DNA of 57,091 bases from Candidatus Hodarchaeota archaeon (GCA_016840025.1 JAEOTF010000330.1:1-57091); one strand, 5' to 3'. Counted from the stretch's first letter, positions 1 to 9,472 are shown. A program made the numbers and translations. The notes: generated from the letters alone by a model not told the origin.

Positions 1-2
1 AA

Positions 3-1526
3 GCTATGGGACAAATAGATCTGGCGATAAATTTCTACATTAAATCCCACCAAACAGTTCGAGGATTAGAGGTTCCAAAAGATTTTGGTACAAATTTACT
101 CTATCTAATAGTGTTATTAATAGAGACTGAAAAAATAAATGAGGCACAATTCTATTTTGACCATTTAAAACGAGTTGCTGTAGAAAAACCCGACTATGCA
201 ACTGGCGTCATTTCCTATAGGCTTGCTCACGCATTCATGTTAAAATCAAGTAGACAGTTAAAAGATCATGTTGAAGCACAAGCAAAATTTGAAGAAATTC
301 TAAAAGAGGAGAATCTAAAAGCCTATTTTGCGGTTATGGCGACTGTTCAAATCTGTGAACTTCTATTAATAGAATTACAAGTATATAATCGTCCAAATCT
401 CTTGAAAAAAATCCATGAACTGGTAACAAGACTTCTAGCTGTTGCAGAGAAACAAAATTCATATATTATTCTAGTTCAGACTCATTTGTTGCAGTCCCAA
501 CTCTCCCTGATAAATTACGAATTTTGGAAGGCCAAAGAACTTTTAATCAAAGCACAAGATATAGCTGAAGCGAAAGGCTTAAGAAAACTGGCTATACAAG
601 TATCTGAATATCACGATCGTTTATTAGTACAAATAGCCAAGGTTGAAGGGTTAGTTCAAGATAAAACCAGCATAATAAGCCGAGTTAACAGTTCTCAACT
701 GTTATCCATCTTAGAACAAATGATGCAGAATAAACAACTTGATTATAGTGATTTATTACCCGAAAATTCGGAATTAATCATAATTCTAACGAATACATAC
801 TTGCCCAAGTACATTTTTAGCTTTATACACGATGAATTATCCAAAGACTCCCAAATAAAGCAGGTTATTACTCAGGTCAAATCAATGAAATCTAGAAGTG
901 ATCCATTATCACACGTAGATATGGAGAGATTCAGAATAAATAAATCTACGGCATTATTATGCTCTAAAAAATCACTTATCTTTTGTTACACGTATACTGG
1001 GCAATCTTACACGGCATTAATAAAGTTAGAAACATTAATAGAAATATTGAACTCTTTTCAGAATATTTTGGAACGATTAGCAGATAATGAAACTGACTTG
1101 ACTACTTCACAACTTGGTTTTATTGATAAAATTATTGAGGAGCTATATGTAAAATCAGTATATGACAAAACTGATGATGAGTTCTCTGAATTTAGGGAAC
1201 CTGCCACCATAATTGAACCCTCATTTGATTTTTCCTCGTTTGAACTGCCCAAAGAGTTGCTCAAATATAAGATAATATTAAATCCTATCAGGTTGGCTCT
1301 TGTAAAGGTCTTAAATCAGTATAATAAAATGCCAGCTGCAGAACTTAGACAGTTGGTAGGAATTGGATGGGGAGCTTTTCATAATCATACTAAAACCTTA
1401 GAAAAAGCGGGAATAATTGAATCTAGAAGAGAGTTCCTTAATGCATCTCCCCGCGTAATAATATCTATTAGATCAGAAGGTAGTATCCAATATTTAAAGT
1501 TGAAACAGACATTAAAAGCGATATAA
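3..1526 (+). CDS. TPR / longin-like / winged-helix regulator, 5' end outside window
   Basis: The frame is open to the left edge and the first visible residues (GQIDLAINFYIK) look like the middle of a TPR helix, so the true start is probably upstream. About residues 1-215 are helical TPR-like repeats. Residues about 245-345 resemble a longin/roadblock-like sensor domain: a strand (ELIIIL), a YIFSF segment, amphipathic helices, then a GQSYTALIKLE segment. Residues about 420-500 form an ArsR-like winged helix (NPIRLALVKVLNQY, then a recognition helix near WGAFHNHTKTLEKAG). I infer a transcription regulator that reads a protein or ligand signal through the TPR and longin-like parts. No family name was recognised for the whole protein. 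The gene stands alone, followed by about 460 non-coding bases. Confidence 0.6.
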   Translation, partial: AMGQIDLAINFYIKSHQTVRGLEVPKDFGTNLLYLIVLLIETEKINEAQFYFDHLKRVAVEKPDYATGVISYRLAHAFMLKSSRQLKDHVEAQAKFEEILKEENLKAYFAVMATVQICELLLIELQVYNRPNLLKKIHELVTRLLAVAEKQNSYIILVQTHLLQSQLSLINYEFWKAKELLIKAQDIAEAKGLRKLAIQVSEYHDRLLVQIAKVEGLVQDKTSIISRVNSSQLLSILEQMMQNKQLDYSDLLPENSELIIILTNTYLPKYIFSFIHDELSKDSQIKQVITQVKSMKSRSDPLSHVDMERFRINKSTALLCSKKSLIFCYTYTGQSYTALIKLETLIEILNSFQNILERLADNETDLTTSQLGFIDKIIEELYVKSVYDKTDDEFSEFREPATIIEPSFDFSSFELPKELLKYKIILNPIRLALVKVLNQYNKMPAAELRQLVGIGWGAFHNHTKTLEKAGIIESRREFLNASPRVIISIRSEGSIQYLKLKQTLKAI

Positions 1527-1987
1527 CGGAGATCCCTAGATGTCCCTCTCTTCAGAGAGAGATAAAATCTTCATTTCCAGTCCTAGAAGAGCGTTTTTTT
1601 GCTCACTGCTGAGATAGACGACTAATTAAATATTGTGTGCTCTTAAGAGCATTATAGAGCAGATATGTATTGCAACCAATCTCAACCAGATTTCTTGTTT
1701 AATAACAAGCAATTAGTTTGGATTTATCTCTCCTCTCTCAATTTGAGAGTCTATCTATATCTTATAAGATCGCTAAGTAATTAGTAAATATTCCTTGGAT
1801 GACATATCTATGAGAAAAAAAGTAATAATGGGTCTTGTTTCAGTAAGATTTAATGCTTGTACTAATGCTTCAGCTTCAAATACGTGGAATATACCTCAGG
1901 TATATAAGATTGCAGCAGAAAATACAGCAGACTTAAAAAGTCTTGAATTGAACAAGATTTCAAATCTAATTCTTGGATGGTAAGACT
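1527..1987. other. Intergenic region without a clear gene
   Basis: An AT-rich stretch between the regulator and the secreted-protein gene. A CTCTCTTCAGAGAGAG hairpin sits just after the upstream stop codon and is a plausible transcription end signal. A TTG-initiated 62-codon frame at 1795-1983 overlaps the next gene and lacks any recognisable feature, so it is not called. Confidence 0.4.
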
Positions 1988-2737
1988 ATGAGATGGTTTC
2001 GATATATGACTTTTGTATTATTGGTTACAGCGTTTTGCATTCCTTTCACAATGCAAGCCGCTGGTTATGTAGACCCTTCTGACTATTTTGAAATTACTAC
2101 AGAAACTGCCGCAGCAACGATAGATGGCACTCGTGATACTGCTGCAGGTACCTACTCAACTAGTGCAACAGAAAGTGGGACATATTTACATATTTGGGCA
2201 TATCATTATAGTAACGACATTTACATGTATATTGAAGTCCTAAATGATGATACACTAGAAGCTTTCGATACTATAAATCTATACTTTGAGAAAGACCATG
2301 ATAATGTTCTTGAAGTGCATGATGAAGCTATATCAGTCATTGTACAATCGGTGGGTCCGACTACGTTTCAACAATTTTATGGCAATCATACTGGAAGTGA
2401 TTGGGAGTGGTACGGAACCCCAACATTTGATTTTGCTCGTATGGCAGACGATCAAGGTTCAAGAATTTCTTGGGAGTTCAGATTAGATGTTTTTGATTGT
2501 GGGTTTGAATCTAATGATGATTTTGGATTTCTTATAGAAACGAAAGATGCTAACACCAATTTTGAACATTGGCCAGATGCTACAGGTACAATTGACGTTG
2601 GAAATATATCCCTTTATGGAGAAGTCGCTAGTAGCCCGTTCCCCGAATTTCCTGCAAAAAACTTGGTATTTTTTGTTCTGCCACTAATGTCCGCCATTGT
2701 GCTTAAAGTTGGGTATACTCAACTAAGGCGTAAGTAG
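1988..2737 (+). CDS. Secreted protein with C-terminal PEF-type tail
   Basis: The start is placed at the ATG beginning MRWFRYMTFVLLV, which gives a clean signal peptide; the longer frame starts at a TTG five codons upstream. The mature part (about residues 25-215) is acidic and beta-rich. Segments such as DNVLEVHDEAI and YGTPTFDFARM recall extracellular carbohydrate-binding-like beta sandwiches, but no family is certain. The last 31 residues are FPEFP, a hydrophobic helix and the basic end RRK, the three-part layout of an archaeosortase-type sorting signal. Genes at 4515, 5492 and 55715 carry related tails. A hairpin terminator overlaps the stop codon. Probably anchored on or processed at the cell surface. 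Confidence 0.75.
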   Translation: MRWFRYMTFVLLVTAFCIPFTMQAAGYVDPSDYFEITTETAAATIDGTRDTAAGTYSTSATESGTYLHIWAYHYSNDIYMYIEVLNDDTLEAFDTINLYFEKDHDNVLEVHDEAISVIVQSVGPTTFQQFYGNHTGSDWEWYGTPTFDFARMADDQGSRISWEFRLDVFDCGFESNDDFGFLIETKDANTNFEHWPDATGTIDVGNISLYGEVASSPFPEFPAKNLVFFVLPLMSAIVLKVGYTQLRRK

Positions 2738-2749
2738 CGTTTGCTACTT
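2732..2749 (+). terminator. Hairpin plus T-run overlapping the stop codon
   Basis: AAGTAGC, loop GTTT, GCTACTT form a perfect 7-bp stem followed by a T-rich run. The stop codon at 2735-2737 lies inside the 5' arm. It suits termination of the secreted-protein gene ahead of the convergent iron-sulfur gene. Confidence 0.65.
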
Positions 2750-2858
2750 TTTTCTACTTTTTTCTATGGACTATTATTGACATTTGTTATCCTACTTAGA
2801 AGCCATGGTATACAGAAGAAAAATCATGGAAAATAAGAAAGTAGGATTAAAATTGGCA

Positions 2859-3965
2859 TTAACTACTTTTTTCTGCTTTGAGGACTTTTTCTCTCATCTG
2901 CGCTATTTTATCATAAAGTTCCTCTTCTGTCATAGGCGGTACATGTTGTTTGCTTTTTTTATGCAATATTATTGTATCAGAAGGACAAATTAACAGACAG
3001 TTTCCACAACCAATGCATCTTTTTCTGTTAATGATGGAATAGTCATCTTCTAATGATATTGCGTCCATTTGACAAACGTTAATACAAGTTTCACAAGCTG
3101 TACAAGAATCAGGGTCAATCTCAGCAAAGTAATTACTGGTTGTCAAGTCTGCAGGGGCGGGATGCTGTTTTAAATGTATTAAGCCGAGACAGCAACAAGT
3201 ACAGCAGCTACAGACGAAACCAGGTTTTTGAGCATTTCCAGGTCGGAAAATTAGCCCATCTTCCTCGTTCTTCTTCAGGATTTCAAGAGCTTCTCCCCTA
3301 TTAATCTGCCGTCCCCAGCCTAAGTCGATGTACATTTGAGCAAAAGGTCCAAATCCCATACAAACTTCTCTCCGAGAAGTGACTTTGCAGGGGTCCTCCA
3401 TTAGATCTTTATCCTGCCTGCATACGCAATTGACGCTTACAAACGGTTCTTCTACTTTTTCAATGATTTCTTTGATATCATCAAAATTCGCAATGATTGT
3501 TTCTTGTTTAACCTTTATACCAACTGGGATGGTCCGAAGCTGCGAGATGGGGACTTTTGCGTTTTCCATTCCCCAAGCCTCTTCAAGGTACTGGCTCATA
3601 TCATTACTGAAACCCTTAGTGAGTTTATTAACCTGATATTCGTACATGCCTAGGATAAGCATAGCATTTCCGTATTTCTTTATCCCATCTTCTTTCCGAT
3701 ACATTATTGCGCCTTTCTTTACCATGTTATCCAAATGGTGCTCTAATTCCTCAAGGGAATGCCCCAAGTCTTTCACGCGCTTGTATATTGTTTCCAGAGG
3801 TTCTAGTCTTGACCACGAGAATTTTAACCTCTTAGCAATATTAGCTTCCTCGGAGGTGAACAATCGTTTTAATAAACGGATTTCAACGCCTGATTCGGTT
3901 GGTGGAAAGCCTGTAGGCAATTGGTTTAGATGTTCCTGCAATTGCCTGTATACATCTTCAGCCAT
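2859..3965 (-). CDS. Multi-cluster 4Fe-4S ferredoxin-like protein
   Basis: 368 residues from ATG (MAEDVYRQLQ); a TTG three codons upstream is less likely. Residues 1-175 are a helical N-terminal region with a winged-helix-like part (LEELEHHLDNMVKKGAI). Next come a Cys cluster at about 180-202 (NCVCRQ, DPCK, EVCMG), a dense CSCCTCCC run at about 252-259, and two ferredoxin motifs, CTACETCINVC (288-298) and CIGCGNCLLICP (317-328). The last two should bind two 4Fe-4S clusters; the earlier Cys groups may bind another metal centre. The arrangement suggests a cytosolic electron carrier or redox-linked subunit. The partner is unknown and no oxidoreductase gene is adjacent. Confidence 0.75.
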   Translation of the reverse strand: MAEDVYRQLQEHLNQLPTGFPPTESGVEIRLLKRLFTSEEANIAKRLKFSWSRLEPLETIYKRVKDLGHSLEELEHHLDNMVKKGAIMYRKEDGIKKYGNAMLILGMYEYQVNKLTKGFSNDMSQYLEEAWGMENAKVPISQLRTIPVGIKVKQETIIANFDDIKEIIEKVEEPFVSVNCVCRQDKDLMEDPCKVTSRREVCMGFGPFAQMYIDLGWGRQINRGEALEILKKNEEDGLIFRPGNAQKPGFVCSCCTCCCLGLIHLKQHPAPADLTTSNYFAEIDPDSCTACETCINVCQMDAISLEDDYSIINRKRCIGCGNCLLICPSDTIILHKKSKQHVPPMTEEELYDKIAQMREKVLKAEKSS

Positions 3966-4514
3966 TTTTATCAAGAGCGAAAACCTACTTATCTTTCAAA
4001 TAAATGTTTTCCTGAATAAGTAAACTAATATAACCCAAAGGAGAGAATTAAGTAGATGTCAGTCATCTGAAATTATGATAGACGTCAACGACCCACCGAC
4101 ACATGCCACCAATAAAGTATGAAATTTTGGTAAAAGCTCAAGCTTGAACAAGGACGACTGTCCTATCTTTTTAATCTACCTACTTTAGCCCCCGAACGAC
4201 AAATATACTACGCGTTATGGTTCACCAGAGCATAATGATAGTTGTGTTATGGTTTGTGGTTGTTGGAAAAACGCTAATCTTCACTAAAAACCAGAATAAC
4301 TCAAATAAGCAACCCAAAAACCAGAAAATTGACAATGAATCAGAGTCAATTATCAAATAGAAGGTTCACTTAAATTTCGCTATTTATTTTGGAATTTAGG
4401 TTTATTTTAGTATTAATTGGCATATTTAATTAAGACAATGTTAATTAACGATTGTTAAGTTATAGTATCATTAATACTAAGATCAATTTTAATAGGTTTA
4501 AGAGGTGTGATATT
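3966..4514. other. Intergenic region with small inverted repeats
   Basis: About 550 bases without a supportable gene. Visible are a 10-bp palindrome TCAAGCTTGA (4138-4147), an inverted repeat AATTGAC/GTCAATT (4327-4333 and 4345-4351), and GTTAATTAAC (4440-4449) about 65 bases upstream of the next start. The last could be an operator. Short stretches read like decayed coding sequence on both strands, but none can be identified. Confidence 0.4.
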
Positions 4515-5114
4515 GTGAAGAATAAAATAGTTTACCTAATAATTGGTTTATTTCTGTTGACACCTGTTATGGCAAGCGGAGCAAGTAGTTTTGCTACAGG
4601 AGATGAGACGGGAGTTTGGGGTTATGATGGTTACAGCAGCCTGAATGGTCTCTTTCAAGGCCAGTCCTTTCAACAAGGGCAATCCAATATAGATAAAATA
4701 GAAATTTATATGTATAGTAATGTTAATATTTTTTTAACATTATTTCTAGCCAATACTTTCGATGGGGATGCCCCTTTGGCTAGTGGTCCTGATGAAATCG
4801 AGGCCAAAGTAACGGATTATGTACCCGTGGACAGTAATCACTGGGTCACTTTTACTTTACCGACAACTGTTTCTATCGGACCTACGACGACTTATTGGAT
4901 TGTTTTAAACTCTAGTTGGGATAGTAATTGGGGTAGGAGCACGGGTGATGATCCTTATGGAGATGGGAACGCTTATGGTTTGGTCAACGACGATTTTGGA
5001 TTTCGCACCTTCTATGATGACGCTTTCCCCGAATTTGACACACCTTTGTTACTTATGCTCATATTAAGTGTATTTTTGGGTGGAATATTTCTGATAATCA
5101 AACGTAAGCGATAA
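4515..5114 (+). CDS. Secreted jelly-roll-like protein with PEF-type tail
   Basis: The start is set at GTG 4515 because GAGGTG (4503-4508) lies 6 bases upstream and the product then begins with a signal peptide (KNKIVYLIIGLFLLTPVMAS); a TTG at 4452 is less likely. The mature domain has the pattern GQSFQQG, then strands, then TTTYWIVLNSS. This resembles the beta-sandwich surface domain of the choice-of-anchor type, and a similar segment occurs near the N-terminus of the 2030-residue protein at 23120. The C-terminus is FPEFDT, a hydrophobic helix and KRKR, the same layout as the genes at 1988, 5492 and 55715. Likely surface-displayed; the ligand is unknown. Confidence 0.72.
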   Translation: MKNKIVYLIIGLFLLTPVMASGASSFATGDETGVWGYDGYSSLNGLFQGQSFQQGQSNIDKIEIYMYSNVNIFLTLFLANTFDGDAPLASGPDEIEAKVTDYVPVDSNHWVTFTLPTTVSIGPTTTYWIVLNSSWDSNWGRSTGDDPYGDGNAYGLVNDDFGFRTFYDDAFPEFDTPLLLMLILSVFLGGIFLIIKRKR

Positions 5115-5491
5115 TAGAAAAAGAATTCAAAATCAAAACTAATCTGAATCCATTAAAAACCTTTTTTCTTTTTTTTTAATGACTGACAAGGAAGGAGACT
5201 TAGATAGAGAGAGAAAACAAAAAGTAAATCGATTTCTAAAAGAGAATAAATTAGGGAAGCTCTTCAATTAGAGTTTTCCTTGAAAAATTTTTCATAGAAA
5301 TCTAAGGATTCTGGATTCGTCAAATGTTTACATCGAGAAGTCATTCGTTGGAGCCGATCTAGTTTAAAATAACGTACGAGTGGTGATAAAAAGGAAAAAC
5401 AAACAAAAATCAAACATCTGCATAATTTATTTAGTAATCCATAATTTAAGAAGACCAATGAAAGAAGCATTCCGCTATGGTGATTAGAAAT
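5115..5491. other. Intergenic region
   Basis: Begins with a T-rich run near 5163-5179 that may end the upstream transcript. A minus-strand 68-codon frame (5264-5470) has a plausible-looking C-terminal half but no start signal, homology or partner, so it is not called. Confidence 0.35.
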
Positions 5492-6136
5492 ATGAAACGA
5501 TTTTATGCCTTTATTTTACTTTTAATGCTAATTATGGTCAGTGCGGGATCAGCAAGTCCCTCTGCACCTGTATTGCTGAATGGTGACTTTTCGAGTGGTC
5601 TAACGAATTGGACTGACTCTTCAGTAGAGGGGAGTTTTACTACCGATTCTACTTCTGGCGTTGGTGGTTCAGCCTGTGTAAAATGGTCCTATGGCGGCAG
5701 TGTACCTTCAGGTGAAGGAGGCATATTATCCCAAAACATTACTGATCTAAGTAATGATCAACAAGCTACATTCTCAGTTTATGCTACTGAAATGTATGAT
5801 CTTTCAATTGTAGTCTTCATCAAGTGGTATGCCGCCGATGGCAGTCTACTTGCTGAAAATAGCAGTCATACAGATATTGTTAGCCCCTATAAGGAATATA
5901 GCATTTCGCACTCTTATTCATCGAATGATGCGGCTATAATTGAAGTAGGTGTTCAAATTAAAGGTCCTTTGGGTGCAAGATCTCCAAGAAATGGTATTCC
6001 TACTGTTTTTATAGATGATGCAACGGTTAGTGGCAATGCTTTTGCCGAATTCTCGACTAAACTTGCTATTGTGGTCAGTATAATAGTGACAGGCTTTTTT
6101 ATTGTAATGGTAGTTGTTCTAAAAAAGAAAAAGTGA
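5492..6136 (+). CDS. Secreted CBM4/9-like protein with xEF-type tail
   Basis: Start ATG 5492 gives MKRFYAFILLLMLIMVSAG, a good signal peptide with GGTGA upstream; an ATG five codons earlier is possible. The mature domain opens with LLNGDFSSGLTNW and ends with FIDDATVSG, the entry and exit signatures of CBM4/9-type jelly rolls that often bind carbohydrate. The C-terminus is AFAEFS, a hydrophobic helix of about 20 residues and KKKK, the sorting-tail layout shared with its neighbours. The domain resembles that of the gene at 55715. It converges on the polymerase gene. Probably a surface-anchored glycan-binding protein; the ligand is not predictable. Confidence 0.75.
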   Translation: MKRFYAFILLLMLIMVSAGSASPSAPVLLNGDFSSGLTNWTDSSVEGSFTTDSTSGVGGSACVKWSYGGSVPSGEGGILSQNITDLSNDQQATFSVYATEMYDLSIVVFIKWYAADGSLLAENSSHTDIVSPYKEYSISHSYSSNDAAIIEVGVQIKGPLGARSPRNGIPTVFIDDATVSGNAFAEFSTKLAIVVSIIVTGFFIVMVVVLKKKK

Positions 6137-6232
6137 ATCATAAGTCAATTCTATTATAATGATAGCAGAAATTCCTTATTTTCCGAAGCCCAAATCATCC
6201 ATTTTATTTATTAGTTAATCTCTATCCTTATC

Positions 6233-8752
6233 TTAAGTGATTTCCTTTAGGTATTTCCACAAGCCAAGTTTTCCATGTCGTCTTACATCATGAATTGTTA
6301 AACTCACGCCAAAACGTGCTGCAGCTCGAAGTAACTCATTCACATAATGAACCCGATCAATTTTACCTGCATAATCTGGATGTCTTGCTCGTGTATAAAG
6401 TGGTCCATTGCCAGGAATAATTACATAAGGAAACCGATCATATTCCTCCCAAGTGACTTCGGGATCCTGTCCAATCATTTCAGAATAATGGAGAAAGGCC
6501 CCAACTGCGGGTGTTGGAGATTTATACTTTGAAGGTTGCTTAATTGATGATTTTATGGTGATAAAGTCCTTAACTTCCTTTGCAGGAGCTTTTAATAAAT
6601 TCACACCTTTCTCAAGAACAATTCTTTCCGCTTTATTTTGACCTTCCTCCATAACCTTTTCGCGTAGAATCGTATTCAAGACGTCCCTCTGAATATCCTG
6701 GGCCATCTTGGACCAATCACTTCGGACGGCCTCGAAACCTCTAATATGTAGTTCGGAGGTTGAAGCACTTACATAACTGTAGGCCTTCTTCCGCCCTGGG
6801 ACGAACGCAATTCTGTACGCGATGTCCTCTAGCTCTAACTCCATAGGAGGTCGAAGTTTGGAATTTACATAATCTATAATTTGAGTAGAGATGTCCATTA
6901 CATTATTGAAAGAAGTCTCTTCTTTGCTCTCAAAAAGGTAGGCTATAGGCTTTGGATCTAGAAGTTGAATGAAAGCACTATCTGTATCGCCGTATACTAC
7001 TTTTGAAGGGATGGAAGAATATGCTGCAATCCATTCTTGAATTTGCTCTAAAAATGATCGCCCCATCGCGGTGATGGCACCTCCTACCTTCAACGAGAAG
7101 AATCTGGACCGAATAAAAACGAAAGCTCCTATCAAAGAATTAGCTAGCAATTTGTATGCTCGTTGACGTTTCATGAGAAGTTCTTTTTCTAACTCATCGG
7201 AAGAAGCACGAATTTTCGCTAATACAGCCCACCGAGCATCAAGCGCTTTTCTAAGCATACGAGCCAAACAAGTCTCGGGTTTAGGTTCAAACATCTTGAA
7301 TGGATCTTTTTCTTTAAAATTTAGAGTTTCACCACCGATATTATAAGCAATCACAATCGAGGGATAAAGGGATCTAAAATCAGTGATAATGACGCCCTCA
7401 ACGATGGACACATCAGGGTCCAAAACAAGACCAGCCTCGTGGGGATTATCACGGCGTTCTTTGCGTCTGCTTTTTTCCACATCGGCATCAGGATGAGGAG
7501 GGATTAGCACATCGGCATGAATACATTCCCTCATAAGTTCAAATTCGCCACACACTCTTTCAGTAGCGGTAACACCATCAGGTGGGTGAAAACCAGTTAA
7601 TCGAATAACCTCCAACCACTCACTCACACCAAGACTCCAGTAAAGACGATATGTGAGCTCACTGTCCCGTGCAACATAAGATCGAAATAATTCAAACCTA
7701 GAGGTACTTTTTAATCCTTTGCGCCATAAAACGCCTAAAGGAACATCATATGCGACTTTTCCGACTCCTAGAAGATATTCTGCTACACTCCCAAGGTCTT
7801 TTTTTCCAATTATATGAATTCTCCACGTTTTCGGCATGAGGTCAACAACAAGTCGCCCTAGACAACGATAAGCCCGAATCTGCTTATGAAGGTAAGCAGA
7901 GTCTTCTTTCGTAACTGAGAATAGTGTAGGGCTTATTCCGAGTTTTTTCATTCGTTTAAGCATATATGGAAAATCGAAAAAATTACCGTTGAATGTTACA
8001 AGAACAGCGGGATTTAATTCCTCTATTGACCTAAAAAAATCTAGAATAAGGTTTTTTTCAGCCCTATCGGAATCTTCTTCTAAAATTAAAGGTCTGGTCT
8101 CATATTTTTTATCAGATTGACCCCACGTTATACTGATTGCAGTTATTCGCTTTCCAGCTTCGTCAAGAAGTTGCTGCACACTCTCTTCTTCATGATCAAC
8201 TTCAATATCAAAACTTAATACAGAAGGTCTCCACTCAACCTCCGTTTCTTCATCGACGGGAGTAATGTCCATATAAAGCGCATCAACAATCACAATAGGG
8301 GCAGCTTGTCGAATTATTCCTCGAACTTTTACTTTTCGAAGTCCTCTAATCTTAGTGCCTAACAAATATCTTTTAACAAAAGGAATGTCTGCTTCAAAAA
8401 CGTCATAATTATGCTTTGATAATATTCTTCGAAGTTCTGGCACTTCCCACGGTCTTTTTCCTATAATTTTTGTGAGGTTGAGAGGTTTTCCCCCATGATA
8501 AACACGTTTGGAAGTTATTTCAGTATTAATTACCCAATCATGAAAAAAAGGATCTTTAATCTTAGAGAGATCCAGTTCGGTTGCTGAAGTATAAAAATAA
8601 GGGAAAAAGTCGGAAATACGAACGATAATGTTTCTTCTGTCTGTTAACTGTCCAAATAGCCGTAATAAAGGGCGTTTATCATTAATGGAACCCACTCTAA
8701 GGTAATCAAGGTCGAGAAGAACAAATTCAAGTTCTCTTTTTTCTGGTTCCAT
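6233..8752 (-). CDS. polB: Family B DNA polymerase
   Basis: 839 residues, a usual length for archaeal PolB. The 3'-5' exonuclease motifs are intact: Exo I FDIEVD (181-186), Exo II NGNFFDFPY (255-263) and Exo III YVARDSELTY (359-368). Polymerase motifs follow: A DFRSLYPSI (458-466), B KRQRAYKLLANS (528-539), C YGDTDS (587-592) and a KKAY element. It should therefore be a proofreading replicative or repair polymerase. After motif B, LLANSLIGAFVFIRSRFF lacks the usual tyrosine-glycine that follows ANS in many family members (Y to L), a possible sub-family mark. No intein is present. It is convergent with the gene at 5492 and monocistronic. Confidence 0.93.
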   Translation of the reverse strand: MEPEKRELEFVLLDLDYLRVGSINDKRPLLRLFGQLTDRRNIIVRISDFFPYFYTSATELDLSKIKDPFFHDWVINTEITSKRVYHGGKPLNLTKIIGKRPWEVPELRRILSKHNYDVFEADIPFVKRYLLGTKIRGLRKVKVRGIIRQAAPIVIVDALYMDITPVDEETEVEWRPSVLSFDIEVDHEEESVQQLLDEAGKRITAISITWGQSDKKYETRPLILEEDSDRAEKNLILDFFRSIEELNPAVLVTFNGNFFDFPYMLKRMKKLGISPTLFSVTKEDSAYLHKQIRAYRCLGRLVVDLMPKTWRIHIIGKKDLGSVAEYLLGVGKVAYDVPLGVLWRKGLKSTSRFELFRSYVARDSELTYRLYWSLGVSEWLEVIRLTGFHPPDGVTATERVCGEFELMRECIHADVLIPPHPDADVEKSRRKERRDNPHEAGLVLDPDVSIVEGVIITDFRSLYPSIVIAYNIGGETLNFKEKDPFKMFEPKPETCLARMLRKALDARWAVLAKIRASSDELEKELLMKRQRAYKLLANSLIGAFVFIRSRFFSLKVGGAITAMGRSFLEQIQEWIAAYSSIPSKVVYGDTDSAFIQLLDPKPIAYLFESKEETSFNNVMDISTQIIDYVNSKLRPPMELELEDIAYRIAFVPGRKKAYSYVSASTSELHIRGFEAVRSDWSKMAQDIQRDVLNTILREKVMEEGQNKAERIVLEKGVNLLKAPAKEVKDFITIKSSIKQPSKYKSPTPAVGAFLHYSEMIGQDPEVTWEEYDRFPYVIIPGNGPLYTRARHPDYAGKIDRVHYVNELLRAAARFGVSLTIHDVRRHGKLGLWKYLKEIT

Positions 8753-8872
8753 CAGAATTAGGTAGAGGGAAAGTGTTATTTTTATGATATGGGGAGAACT
8801 AAAAGTGAAACTTTCTTCTTTTGAATTATAGATAAACTTACAATGCTTTTAATGTGAACAAGTGGGTTGTTG

Positions 8873-9472
8873 TTAAAGAATTCCCAATTGACGGCAGATC
8901 TCAAATAAATTAGGATAATTTTCTCGGGATCTTATCCAGTCTGATTTTAAAAAGAAATCCTTCAAAACATTTGACTTGATAACTCCATCCGTAAATTTTT
9001 TCTCCTCAAAATGGTTGTTTAATCGAAATAAGAAGATTGACTCAGCAATATTGGCAGGATCAATGATCCAGTACTCATCAGTCCCTAAATGTTCATATTC
9101 AGCCCGTTTCTGGATTTTGTCTCTATAATGAGAGTCAGGAGAAAGAACTTCAATAATAAGGTTGGGAGCACCATCAAAATAATTCTTTTTTAGTTTAGCC
9201 AATCGATCAGTGGAAACAAAGGTCAAATCAGGTTCTCGACTTTGTCGTTGTGCTAATTTTAGCGGGAAGTTTTCTCCCAATATTTTTCCAAGCTTTTTTT
9301 CTTGAACATAGAGCCGTAGAATTGTTTCTAGAAAACCTCTTAGCTCATCATGATCCAAACTAACAGGTGTATGATGAATTGGTGTTCCATCAATTTAATC
9401 ACATTTTTTCTCGGATAATTCTGATAACAACTCTTCAAATGATTTTTGGGGAATGTCGCCTGATTCTTCCAT
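8873..9472 (-). pseudogene. Uma2-family nuclease-like gene broken by an in-frame TAA
   Basis: An ATG at 9472 opens a frame of exactly 200 codons ending at 8873, a normal Uma2 (DUF820, PD-(D/E)XK-like) length. Codon 26 (9395-9397) is TAA. It falls where family members have the leucine of the Y-E-L-I-D-G signature: the frame reads C-D-stop-I-D-G-T-P. One base change from TTA would explain it. Downstream, the motifs REPDLTFV, APNLIIEVLSPDS, KRAEYEHLG and EYWIIDP are intact. A shorter 161-residue product from 9358 could still be made but would lack the N-terminal strands. It is either a recent pseudogene, a read-through gene or a sequencing error. Confidence 0.75.

Noticed and set aside
1795..1983. 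62-codon plus-strand frame from TTG
   Set aside because: It overlaps the next gene, has no SD or recognisable feature, and its composition is that of open AT-rich DNA.
3966..4400. Possible decayed IS element
   Set aside because: Short coding-like runs occur on both strands, but none can be matched to a transposase and no inverted ends were found.
5264..5470. 68-codon minus-strand frame between secreted-protein genes
   Set aside because: The C-terminal half looks faintly protein-like, but the N-terminal half is a translation of promoter DNA with no start signal or partner.
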